From NCBI GenBank assembly GCA_905331475.1, contig CAJNYU010002197.1, positions 1 through 64,000 of the forward strand: a DNA stretch of 64,000 nucleotides. Direction: 5' to 3'. The notes under the pieces are model-generated. The model worked only from the letters and a program-made list of their open reading frames with translations, did not search any database and was not told the origin of the DNA. Of this stretch, positions 12,280 through 25,359 are shown piece after piece (position 1 is the first letter of the stretch; each line of letters starts with the position of its first letter). This stretch comes from Rotaria socialis (lineage: Eukaryota; Rotifera; Eurotatoria; Philodinida; Philodinidae). Both the position numbers and the translations under genes were made by a program.

Positions 12280-14365
12280 TTACACGTATATCCGAACAAA
12301 AGCTTTGACCGGTGCTCGACAGATTGGGCATGTCCGTAAACTGTGGGCGCACTCTACGCAACTAGTGAAATGACCACACGGCATACAGGCTATTTGACGT
12401 TCCGTTGTAAGACAGAGTACACATAACATTGATTCTTCATCTGAAAGAATTAGAAGAGGAAAAAATGATAAAAGAAAACTTCGTTTTAGTAATCATACCT
12501 GGTTTTGGCACTATCTTCGGTTGTGCTATCACTTGTGTCAAAACTGCAGGTGCTTCGGCATCTTAAATAAAACAATAACAAAATAGCATGAAATTGGCAA
12601 CATAGAAAATTATGTGCTCACCCATAGCAGGTGTCTGTAAAGTTTCTAAGTGTTCTGGTGTAGATTGATCCATAGCTCGCTTTTGTTCTTCGATATATTT
12701 GTTCATCCAATCTTCAGGAACAAGTAGAATATTCCTATTGCCATTGATTAATTTAACTTGTTGATGAAGTATGAGACAAGCCAATCGAAGATCATTGTCA
12801 GTTTTGAAATCATCATCTGTAAAAGAAAAATATATATCAAAAACATATTTAAATATTATTTTCGAACAATTTACGTTTATTTCTCAATTGGCTTTCAAAT
12901 GCTTTCCTAAAGGAGAAAATAGTATATAAAGCAGATTTAATAGGAAGTTTATCATATAAATTACTTGATGATTCCCATGGTGAAACCCATTCGGCGAAGT
13001 GTTTCGACTATGGGTAAATCAAGACGCGCTTTAACCATTCTAGCAAGCTCAATTTCTGTCCATGGAGCGCTTTGCGATCTTTGAGCATTAATGTCGTTTG
13101 GGCTGTTTTGCTGATCTAATTGAAAAAGGAAAGAAAATAAGAACTTTACGAGTCGTTGGAATCTCCATTGACATACGTTGAATTTCACAATTCTTTTTCT
13201 GTATAGCTTGATATAGGTCTTCTCCGACATATTGCCGAATATAGGCACATTGAGGAAACCATCTGCAGTGCTCTATTTTCGGATCATCACTACTCTGCCA
13301 GTTACGGAGAGAGCCGTTGCAATAAAAACATCTGACAACGGTGTTTTCGCCTAATTAAACACATTTCAGTATTGATTTTTATCTATGAATATAGAAAACT
13401 CAACCTGTATAGAAAAATCCCGCGCTAACGAATGACTCTATAGAAGGCAATGGATTTGTTTCGGTCTGAGGCCAGTTTTGAAAAGTCTCATATCGATGAG
13501 GCGCTAAAGTATAATTATTAGTAACTGGTGCAACAGCAGTCTCTACGTTAGGTGCACTAGTAATTGCTATTTTTGTAGCAGATGGTTTCGCTGAATTCAT
13601 TTTTTCCGTCACCAACACAAAAGGACATCGAGGAGATTTCAATCGATGAATTTCATAGGGCTGATCCGTTGTTGTCCATTTATGCACTATTGTATTGCAA
13701 TAAATGCATATAACACGATCTGCAATATTAGTAAATGTCCAACCAGAATTAATCATGTCTTTTGCAGAAGGCGTGATTATTGGCCAATTGGAGAATGTAT
13801 CTGCTCGAATTTTATCGAGCATTTCTTTTGGTAATGATTTGATAAATAATTTTTGTAGATTTTCATCGTCCGCATCATCATTATCATCTAGATCCATTTC
13901 AGTTTGATGATTCGAAGCGACGACATTCCTTCGTGCTGAAGTTGCTATAGTCGATAATAATCGTTGATCTAAATGTTGAAGAAACAATTCTTATCTTTAA
14001 AATATTGACAAATAAAAATATAAAACCGTACGATTCATCTGAGAGAGTGCATTGTTATCTAAAACAAATTGACATTGTGGACTTTGTTTCCTATGTTCCT
14101 CAATTGGGTTTATATCTGATTTAAACAATTCATGTTCGAAATCACATCCATCACATTTCACTATATCTGATTTTCCTGTGTAGTAGATTCCAAATTTTGC
14201 GAGTATTCCTTTTGTAGGCATTGAATGTGTATATAGTGACAGTGGTCCAAATGTTGCTAATCGGCGTAATTCGGGTTTCAAGCCATTGGTGCTATCAAAT
14301 ACTATTCTGTTGTATGTAGTTTTCTGCTGAATATTGCAGAACGAAGGTATGATTTGTGTTTCCAT
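12280..14365 (-). CDS. Inhibitor of apoptosis protein: three BIR domains, UBA, RING (XIAP/cIAP-like)
   Basis: E3 ubiquitin ligase of the IAP family, expected to bind caspases or IAP-antagonist peptides and ubiquitinate targets in the cytosol. ATG at 14365, stop TAA at 12280-12282. BIR1 lies in 14030-14365 (RRLATFG ... VKCDGCDFEHE ... HRKQSPQC), BIR2 in about 13600-13850 (DTFSNWP ... CIYCNTIVHKW ... HRLKSPRC), and BIR3 spans the intron near 13350-13405 (YETFQNWP ... RCFYCNGSLRNW ... EHCRWFPQC). Each keeps the Cys-x2-Cys / His / Cys zinc set. BIR3 also keeps the Trp residues that line the IBM-binding groove of XIAP BIR3, so it is the likeliest peptide-binding BIR; BIR1 lacks the groove Trp. A UBA domain follows (12961-13110, LPIVETLRRMGFTMGIIK). 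The C-terminal RING is at 12280-12440 (LCVLCLTTERQIACMPCGHF, CPICRAPV). Introns are short. No CARD is seen. Confidence 0.93.
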
Positions 14366-15671
14366 CGATTTTGAAAGATATCAAGATTTCCGATACCGTA
14401 GGATTCTATGAAAGAAACAAATAAAAAAGAGATTTTTTTTATCTTAATAATGGTATGATTTAATGTTACAGTATATATTTGTCAGTTATGTTGTAAATAA
14501 CCGATTCATCTATTCGATGGATTTTTCCACTGAGGTGACTCATAAAAGTAAAATGCTATGTGTTTTTATTAGTACAATTGATAACATGCATGTGAAAAGC
14601 TGACAAATGGGACTTATTCTCAACATTATTATTCTTTACACAAAGTCAACATAACGAACGAAGAAAATATGCTTGTCATGTAGGTTGATATCACAAGACA
14701 TGCGAACTGCTTTCTTTCTCTTGCATTTAGCGATATCGTTGATGTCGAATTTGGAACTATTTTGCTAGATAGATACAAGAATAAGTAAAGCAATCTATCA
14801 ATGATGATTCAGAGAACATGTCGAACGTTCTCACTCAACTCTATTATTCAGATGTTAATGAACTTATTTTTTTTCAGTCGTTGAATGCGACACTATTATC
14901 GCCACGTCGTCATGACTAATATACATTAGTAAGAACCGCACGCCCAATCACTGGATGAGGTTTCTCCTATAAGAGTACATATCAATGATAGATAGCTGTC
15001 ATTAAAATACCATGATATTTTAGTTGAAAATAATGACTATATTAAAGGCCCTTTTTTATTTGATTGACTATTAATTTTACAAGTACCTGAAAATTAAATG
15101 TCGCAGGTAACATTAAAGTTTTATGGTAATATTTTTTCGATACTTTGTATTCATATGGAAACATTCCGAGCCATCGATCGCGCGTTACTAAAGAGTATTC
15201 TCATTCAGTCGTTCATCATACGTAGTTAAAAACAGAATGTTTATTTTACTTCGGATTTTTTAGTCTTGATTTGTTTGGGTATTCGAGTTTTCATCTGCGA
15301 ATTTCATCATACATATCTCATCATTCTTATAGCTACCTTTGCATCACAATAGAAGCAACTGATTGTTTTCTCAGTGATGAATTTCGTCATGTCGACATAA
15401 AAAGTATTCAAGATTTGTCAGAATTGAAGATTTTTCGTGAAGATCCGATTCGAGTGAAACTTGAATACCATCTAGTTCTAGAAGAGTCAATTTTCTTAAC
15501 ATGCAGTTGAGAAAAAACGTTTTCACTTTGCTTTAGATATTAAGGTTCCTATGAGATTCATTAGTTAATCTCCTGTTATCAGAGGTAAATCTGATGAAAT
15601 AATTCTAACTGGAGAAGTGAACTAGTATTCAAAATGAAAGCTTTGATTTTTCCACGAAAACTATCATATAT

Positions 15672-15830
15672 GTCAAACTTGAAACTTGAATTCAATTGAA
15701 AATTTCAATTTTCAACTTTTAAACCAATAGCATTCTGAAGAATCATGACTCACACATATATCGCTATGAGTTGAAAGTTGAAAGTTGAAATTTTCTATTT
15801 TCAACTGAATTCAAGTTTCAAGTATTTGAC
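15672..15830. repeat. 159-bp fold-back inverted repeat, candidate MITE
   Basis: The left arm (from GTCAAACTTGAAACTTGAAT at 15672) pairs with the right arm ending at 15830 (reverse complement GTCAAATACTTGAAACTTGA). The arms are about 50 bases with small gaps, around a spacer of about 60 bases. The flanks look duplicated: CGAAAACTATCATATA at 15655-15670 and CGAAAACTATTCGCATATA at 15836-15854, which could be an old target-site duplication or part of the element. Superfamily not determined. Confidence 0.65.
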
Positions 15831-16461
15831 ACTACCGAAAACTATTCGCATATAAGGTTTCCTATCACGTTCAACAGAGAACAAAATACACATTACCTTT
15901 TCTCTGATATTCCTAGAACAAAATAATCGAATATCATTAAGCGGATATTTCTCCAAATCAAATAAATCTCTTCTCATATTTTTTCAAATAGGTAACAAAA
16001 TGCGATGAAAAACAAAATCTAGAATTGTATAAAATTCCAATTGCGTACACAAAACATTTGGACAGGAAGAAAAACACATGCTGACTACAGTACCTTATAT
16101 AGATCGGTATACTTCAATTGTTTTTATCAGTGTTGCCACATCACATTAGGCAATTGCATAAAGGAAGAGAAATTACAATGTGGCTTCGAGTTACGCATGA
16201 ATATATTACATTTCGTGCACTATTTCAATAGACCATGAAACTTCATCACGAGATTGTGAAATTATTTTAAACTCGATTTCACATTTGCATCGAAATCATA
16301 AGTAGAATACCAGAAAAATGATGGAATGCATGGGAAATTCCTATTTCCAGGACTTTCAAAATTACTGAGATCATGAAAAATTTACTGTATAGATTTAATC
16401 AGGAAATCCATTTTGTTATAAAAGAATATTGTTTTATGTGTATATAATATCCGTATCTTTT

Positions 16462-16503
16462 GGGGTGTGGGTTAGATTAGGAGATTTATTTTTAGGGTGT
16501 GGC
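16462..16503 (+). repeat. G-rich patch with TGTGGG-like units
   Basis: GGGGTGTGGGTTAG at 16462-16475 and TTAGGGTGTGGC at about 16492-16503 stand out from AT-rich surroundings. TGTGGG is the telomeric repeat reported for the bdelloid Adineta vaga, so this may be an interstitial, decayed telomere-like remnant. Two units only, so chance is possible. Confidence 0.25.
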
Positions 16504-18771
16504 TTCAGCGTTGGTCCATTTTTCAGGCACTCATCCGCGCTCCACATCTGTATATAGATTTTCATTAAAATATAAATTTCTTGGCCCAACCGAACTCAAC
16601 CCATCGACCAAAGATATACAGACTATTTATGTATGCGTTTCGTGTGAAAATGATTTTCTTATCATTCTTTCTTAAATATCAGAATTAAATTTCCAAGAAA
16701 TTTTTGTCAACGTCATTTCATTTGAATCTTTTGGGAAACTGAAGTTAGAATGATATCAATTCTCTTCATGTAAGAGTACAAATGGGCCGGTACGCACACA
16801 CTTTCACTCACACTTCGACAGCTGTATTCTTGAAAACTACGCAGTCATACAAAGATAAATTCAGAAAACGAACGACGACAAACTTTCGCAACTTTTAGAA
16901 ATATGAAGATACGTTCATGATTGAATAACAAGAATGCTAAAGAAGAAAATTTGAAGATAAAGCTAATTTTCTCTATTATAGTTTCGAATACTAATTCAAT
17001 TTTTCGTCTGGTGTCTCTTCAACACTTACCTATTATTGGTTACTATTGTGTTTTAGTTTGCGAAAGACACTTTGTTGAAGTCTACTTTCATGTTATTCGC
17101 TTTTATATAGAAAATCATTTCTTGAATGACATCATTTTGTCACGGATGTGAGCAGTCTCTTCATGAAGCATAAAAGATGGATATCCAGTTTTGACTCATT
17201 TCAATCGTCAGGAAGGCGAGAAAGGTATTTTTATTCTGCAACCTCCTACTGCGACTTATTTTCAATTTTCATGGCAAGCTTCCGAGGAAAATTTTCTAGT
17301 GGTTTCATCATTTTTTGCGTTCTTTGAAATTTATTCAAAGAATTTTATTTATTTGAAACTATCTATTAATGCTATACAAAGAAAGTTAACAGTAATACAA
17401 GAATGAAATAGCTCTAAAGGATGAGCTTCTACATCCACTGGTCTCAAATGAACCTAATTTTAATTGTAATTCGCACTATCAGCTTCGTAAATACCTTTTT
17501 AAAAAATAGTTCCTTTTATTTTCTAAGAAAAATATAGACGATGTTATAAAAAAACGAGCCGGCAAATTTTTTAATTAGAACAATCGTTTTCATTCGAAAA
17601 TAAATATCTAAAGTTTTGGAAATCTTCAAGCCAATTCTGATAAGACAGACTTCTCTTGAACTATCAATCCTAATTCAAAGTTTTATTTTTTCACTAATTC
17701 AGTGTTTAGATCCGGATTTATTACAGATCTAGGTTCACCACTTTCTATCACCGATTAACAAGAATGTGAACGGCTAATTATCAACTCCGTATTGACTATT
17801 CTTTTAGGAAAACAAATGAATAGCTAAAACTTTGGTATTTTTCAATCGTTTATGCATGCCGAGCATTCTAGTTATTTGGGTTAACAGGTGTGTACCCTTG
17901 ATTTCTGTTCGGAAACGCGTGAATGTTCAACTCGTTAGTATAGATAGAGGAGAACGCTGTCATACTGCAAGCATTTTTTAAATTCTTAATCGTAATATCT
18001 CTCTTATAGCACTACAGGAATACTGGTCATAACAAGAATTATTAGACGAAAACGGGTAGTTCGACTTTATGCGCATACACAACGTTGTGTCACGCTTCTC
18101 GATTACATTTAAAATATCACTATATTTCAATCAAGTATAATCTCTAACTATTGCCTTTGGTATGTACGTAATAATTAAAAATAAACATACTACCGTCTCG
18201 CTTTCTTCCTTTACTTACTCATTCATTGCTTCATCGGGGGGAAAAGTGACCAAAACGGAAGTATGTAATCATAGTTTTTTATCCAAGTAATAATTAGTTT
18301 TTTATTTATGTTCCGACACCTGCTGTGTAAAGAGCACAAGAGGTATGATGGAAAAAGGAAGAAAGGGAAAATATCGAAAACAAAATTAGTACACATGCGG
18401 TTGGATAGAAATGCTGAAAACGAGAGTATATTGAAGTACAAGTTTCTCTCACCCTCAATTCAATCTTACATGCTTATGTTCATCTCATATTCTTGCTTTC
18501 AATATTTTTCCGTTCTTCCTTTTTCCATCCATTCGCACAAGAGTACATCAATCCGAAGCAGTGAAAAAATAAAGAACTACATAATATCGAACTGATATAT
18601 TTTCAAACACGTATTCTAAGCGAAGAAAACGAGCTTAACTTGCAAGTATTAAGCAAAATAAACATTTCAAAAGACATGTTTTCGATAGCTCACAACAGAG
18701 TTGCGGGCTGAAGATTATATTTTAAGCTGTTTTAAATGATTTGCAGCATTCGAAGCAGTTAAAATTTAACG

Positions 18772-18974
18772 ATTTACAAGTTATTTGACACATGAAAAGC
18801 TTATAACCGCTTAAGTTTTTCCATATTTAAGGGATTCTGAAGTTGTCTTTCAACATTGAAATTTTAAGAAACAAGTCAATGATAGAACTGCAACCATTTC
18901 ATGTGTCGTAAACTACTTAAAATAGCTCGTAGCAATAGTTTCATTGCTGAAAAGCGTACAAGTAAGTTGTAAAT
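18772..18974. repeat. Weak inverted repeat
   Basis: ATTTACAAGTTATTTG (18772-18787) is matched in reverse complement at 18959-18974 with two mismatches, and a second inner pair (GACACATGAAA near 18788, TTTCATGTGTC near 18897) nests within it. It may be a decayed fold-back element. Confidence 0.35.
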
Positions 18975-20085
18975 GGTGTTTAAAATACGCTTTTTTGTTG
19001 CTTATTTCGCGTCGATATTTCGAATCAATCTACTTCAAGTCATTCTATTGAACTGAACTTTTCATAAGGAGACTCTTCACATCATGAAACTAATTGCAGA
19101 GACAAACAAACAGTTCGAATATGATTCCGAATGGAGACATGCATCACTGCTATTTACAGATCTAACATTCCTACTTAGTTTCAAACTAAGCAATGACCTG
19201 GAAAACAATTCACTTACTTGGCTTATATAAATATTAGAATTAAATTTGTCGTGTGTAACGAGTATGAGTTGTTTAAAAATGATAGGCGACAAAAGAAGTT
19301 TTTCAATAATACGAAGATGAGTGTTGTTTCTAGATGAATTTGTTTTTTTATACTATAAGGTTTGGTTTTTTCCAATGAGCTCTCCCACTCTGTGTATTTG
19401 CCATTTAGAATTGTTCTATCTCAATAAGTTAAAGAAAAATTAAAAAATTACTCATCATCAAAGAAATAGATTCAAAAATTCCCACACTCGGCTAATTTAA
19501 GCTGCTGGTGTTTGCACGTAAGTTTATTATTACAAATATTCATCGCTTTCGGTTCACATATATTTTATTTCATTTCACGCTCTTTTTATCGATTGTCCGA
19601 GTCGTTACTATGCGACTTTGAGTTTTTAAAATAACATGCAGCGTAATATGAAGATAAAAGCGGATGAGTAAAACCCAGCAAGAGAAAGAAAACTATGTTG
19701 CGTAGTAGTATAATGATAAGCGCAAAAGAAAAGAGCAGATGAGTCATTGATGGATCTATGTTGATTGGAAAGAGCCAAGACAAGCGCAATAACGATATAC
19801 TGGGAAAAGCCCGATAATGACATCCTGGAAACATGTAACAAGAGATTCAGCAATATTTGTAATGGTTGCAAATGTGGTAGGAATATCCAGCGGAGAAACA
19901 CTCCCTTCTTCATTCATGTTTTCCCCGTTGATGAATCCTATCATGAAATCTATTTGCATCTATGTTTTAGCTTATTTGGGAATTTAAACCGAACCTTATG
20001 AATATTTTCATCTGTTTTAATGATATTTTACATTGATAAATAAAATGATCGTTTTCAATATTGCTGCTATGAGATTTATTCACAT

Positions 20086-20467
20086 GTTAAACACAAGGTG
20101 GGGGGGGGCTGGTTTCTTGATTTCTTTGATTGATTTCTCCTGATTTCTAGCTATTTCTAATGATTTCCATCGCAGGAAATCAGTTTTATATGTAAAAGCC
20201 ACATTGTCGAAAGTCGTTGAAAATGTTGAGAGATTAATAAAGTCGATGAGAAATCACTAGAAATCAAGATGTTCTTTTTTTACTGTATAGTTGGAGAATT
20301 TTTGTAATATGAAATTATTTTTAGTGATTTCTAACGGTTTCTCATGTTTTTCTAATAGTCAAAATCAATTTTCGGGCTTCATTTTCATCCGATCGCCTTT
20401 TAATGATCTTAAGTGATTTCTCATGATTTCTGGCACAAGAAATCAGTTTTTCCCCCCTGGTTAAACA
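20086..20467. mobile_element. hAT-like MITE with subterminal GATTTC repeats
   Basis: A 366-bp element at 20094-20459 is flanked by identical 8-bp repeats GTTAAACA (20086-20093 and 20460-20467). Its ends form imperfect inverted repeats: CAAGGTG followed by a G-run and CTGGTTTCTTG on the left, versus reverse complement CAGGGGGGAAAAACTGATTT on the right. At least ten copies of GATTTCY or its complement RGAAATC are spread over it, concentrated towards both ends, as expected of subterminal transposase-binding motifs in hAT elements. There is no coding capacity. The 8-bp duplication with CA-G-rich termini points to the hAT superfamily; its ends differ from the 11454-11630 element, so it is a different family. 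Confidence 0.85.
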
Positions 20468-22878
20468 TATTCAGTCATGCTAATATAAAGCAAGTGTACT
20501 TCATAAAGAACGAAAAAATGCAGCAAATATTTATAGATGTATCACATGTTTGTCATGTGCGTATCCATTGTTATATTTTGTTATGATTCATGTTAGAATC
20601 CATTAAAAAGATTGTTTATAATGATTTTTTCTGTTTGTTCTCACATACTCGTCTCTACGTAAACAATTTCTAATTCAGTTCATACAATCTGCGTTTTTTT
20701 TCTTCACTGCATCATTATTTATTAACAAGAATGCTGCTAGAATTTATCTAACTATGATGTTCTACCTGATAGTAGAAGCGCCAACTTCTTGATCGCTGAC
20801 GAAAACGCTAACCAGAGATTGTTGAACAAATTATGTAATCATTATCTATTGATTCTTTCTCTGCTTGGTTTTATCCTTTTCAAATATTGCCTATATTTGT
20901 GAATACTATTGGATTTCTTCGTAGGTTCTTTGGCGACATTTGAATTCTAAAATAAAACATGCCTTCACTACAATCAAAACGATATAGATTCGATCTAAAC
21001 ATTAAAATTAAATATACACGACCATATGAACTCATTTAAACTTAATAGAGAAAAAAAACGTTGCAGTGAAGTTTAGAGCAGATCCTATTTTATTTTTAAT
21101 CAGCAGCTTTACAATCACTGACTCTTCACGATCTATGTTGATCGTAAATTATATTTTATCTTTTTGTATTTAGTATTGGTCGTGCTATTTTTAGGATCTT
21201 TTTCATTTGTTGTGCAACGCAGATACGCATTACCTGTAATGTTGACGTATATAATCAATTACTAGATTTTTTGAAAAGGTTTGACGAACTAGATTCGTGT
21301 TACTATTAATCTTTGGAATCGTTTTTTGATGAATTCTTTTTTTTAATTCCGATTCTGTCTATTTCTTTGGCTACTCACTAAGACGTGTATGCCAGTTATA
21401 TAGGTTAAGATTAAAAAAAGTATAAAGGTCAATACTAATTCTCAGTGAACTGACAATATTACCAAAGATTAAAATTCGTTTACTCATTTCAGCTCTGTTT
21501 TAAAGAGACATTTATTTTTAGAATGAAATAAATTGGCTTTTAGTTCCATTCTCATCGATAGTAATGTCTTGTTATTGCAATTTAATTCTCATGATTCTTT
21601 TCAAGTAAGCTGATGCAATTCATTCAGTATAGCAATTTCGCAATAGAAATGTTTAAGACATATTAACTATTCCTTTACATTTATCAATCTAAAGTGAAAA
21701 CAAAACTTTCAAGGAAAAAATATGTTTTAGATATCGATCGGAAATATGATAGGCTATTCAAAACATTCATAGAAATTCTTATCAGCTGCAATCAACATGA
21801 CTCTAAAACGAAACAAGCAATAAAATATTTTTATTTAACATTCATTTGATTATAGTTTTTTCATCAATCCAATTCACTTACTGTTTCGAAACAAAAAAGC
21901 TTAATACAGAAACTTCATTTATTTGATTCTTGTTCTCACAAATGTAACATATAGGTGGTGGATCGTACGACATTCTGTGGTCGGAACACTAAATATGCTC
22001 ATCAACCTACAACAATATGCATCGAACATCATTAAACATAGTTATAAATATTAAAATGAAAAAATCATTTATTGCTTTTCATTATATACATTGTGAAAGA
22101 GAACCACACTGGATAAATGTTAACAAAATAAAAACAGCATTGATTCTAAAATAAATGTAACCGACAGTATGACGGAAATTTCTGTTGATGTACAACATGA
22201 GATGAGTTCTTTATTGTTTGCAGAACAGTTCGCTACAACAACCATCGAGACACTATCATGAGAATTCAAATAGAAAACACTAATGTAAATAAACTACCGA
22301 AAAATGTTTTTTCCCAATCATTGAATCAAACAAAAATTATATTTATAATACAGAAATCATACGGCAATTCTGTAAATCATTTTTATTATGGAAGTATGGA
22401 AATATTTTTCCTAATCACAACTAGAATATATGATTTTTAGTCATACAATTGTCCTTAGTAATTTATTAATGTCATTGTATTTTAGTCGTGATCTTTAGCA
22501 AATAGTCAAAATATAATTGTTATAATCTACACAAAACACCAAAACGCTGTATTAATGCATGCTTATATGTACATACAAATTTATTGTTAACTTCTTATTA
22601 AATAGCCACAGCCAAAGAGAAGAAAAAAGAAAGATTAAAGTCAAAATCAAATCAAATCAAAACGGAATATAAATGAATTTCAAAGTTATGTACTAGGTAC
22701 AGATAACAAGAAATTCAACTAATGAAAACAAAAAACAATAGAACGATGATTTCTTTTTCTTTCACTGTTTAAATAAATTAAGAATCACAAGCGATAGCAA
22801 TTAAAAATTCTGAATACCTAATTATGATGAAAATTCTAGAAAATATTTATGAATTGTCCTTTGCGTTTTTTCTTGATT

Positions 22879-24448
<1,570 letters not shown>

Positions 24449-25359
24449 GTTTAATACAGTAAAAATCTAGAAATCATTAAAAAAAAGTACTTTTTATTGA
24501 TTTGCTGATACATGTTTTTTTCTTCAATAACAAGTCATACGATCATATGGCGTAGTGTGAATGTAATTGGTAGACTTCTTACTTTTCTTTTTACCCTTAC
24601 TCAGTAAAAATACGTTCGTGCTGCACTTTTTATACGGGCTACGTTAAGGCAGAAAGAATCGTATAGAAAGAAAAAAAGAAAGAAAAAAACAACTAAGTAT
24701 ACTTGTTGTATGATGAGAATGAGTCATCTTATTTTGTGAATGTCAGCTGACTATGTCTTTGTAGTAAATTTATTGTTCGAAATGCGTCGATTGTTTTCTC
24801 TTTTCTAATGATCAACAAACACGAAATTTTCATGCAAATTAAAGCAGAATAACTCATCATATTAAGTTAGCTATGAATTTAGATTTTATTTCTTTTCAAA
24901 TTTGATTCATCATCTCATAAGCGAAGAGAGAATACAATATATAAATTTCGTTTTGTTTAAGGAATCGGTGCAAAACAAAGAAAAAGAGAAAGAGAGAGCG
25001 CACACAGAGCGAGAGAAAAAAGAAAAAAAACTGTTATATAATAATGATATTATTATTAATACATCAAAAAGAGCGAAAATGTGAATGGATAAGGATTATT
25101 GATTCATGCATTTGCTTGACGCCGAAATCGAAAACAACAAACAAACAAAAAAATAATCATTTGATTTTGCATTGATAAAAAAACACAAGTATCTGAGAAG
25201 AGAAAGAAAACATGTGTAAGGCAAGGCCAATAAAAAAAAACAAAAGAAAAGGGGGTAACTGTCCTACAACACAACAAGTCGTGAACATCGCAAAAAATTG
25301 TTTTATTTTTCTTTTGTGACTAGATGAAAAAGATATTGATCAAAGAATAAAACAAAATC
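24449..25359. other. Spacer between cathepsin and syntrophin genes
   Basis: AT-rich, with a purine-rich GAAA/GAGA tract near 24979-25030. It should contain the cathepsin promoter and the 3' flank of the syntrophin gene. No gene seen. Confidence 0.5.
24626..24634 (-). promoter_or_regulatory. Possible TATA box of the cathepsin gene
   Basis: The minus strand reads TATAAAAAG here, 178 bases upstream of the cathepsin ATG, followed by GC-richer sequence (GCAGCACGAACG). It is a good TATA match in a plausible place, but AT-rich DNA gives chance matches. Confidence 0.35.

Larger units (their letters stand above)
14366..22878. other. 8.5-kb gene-poor stretch with small repeats
   Basis: No gene could be supported. 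Short open frames (15271-15510, 16041-16238, 17191-17406, 18308-18595, 19586-20001) lack recognisable domains and codon pattern. The stretch does hold a fold-back repeat (15672-15830), a G-rich telomere-like patch (16462-16503), a weak inverted repeat (18772-18974) and a hAT-like MITE (20094-20459), listed separately. The upstream region of the IAP gene must lie at its left end. Confidence 0.5.

Noticed and set aside
19095-19125. AGTTCGAATATGATTCC, resembling a tRNA T-loop
   Set aside because: No acceptor stem, A-box or anticodon arm at the required spacing.
20094-20459. Repeated TGATTTCT units resembling a CRISPR or satellite array
   Set aside because: Units occur in both orientations with irregular spacing inside an element with target duplications; this is a MITE.
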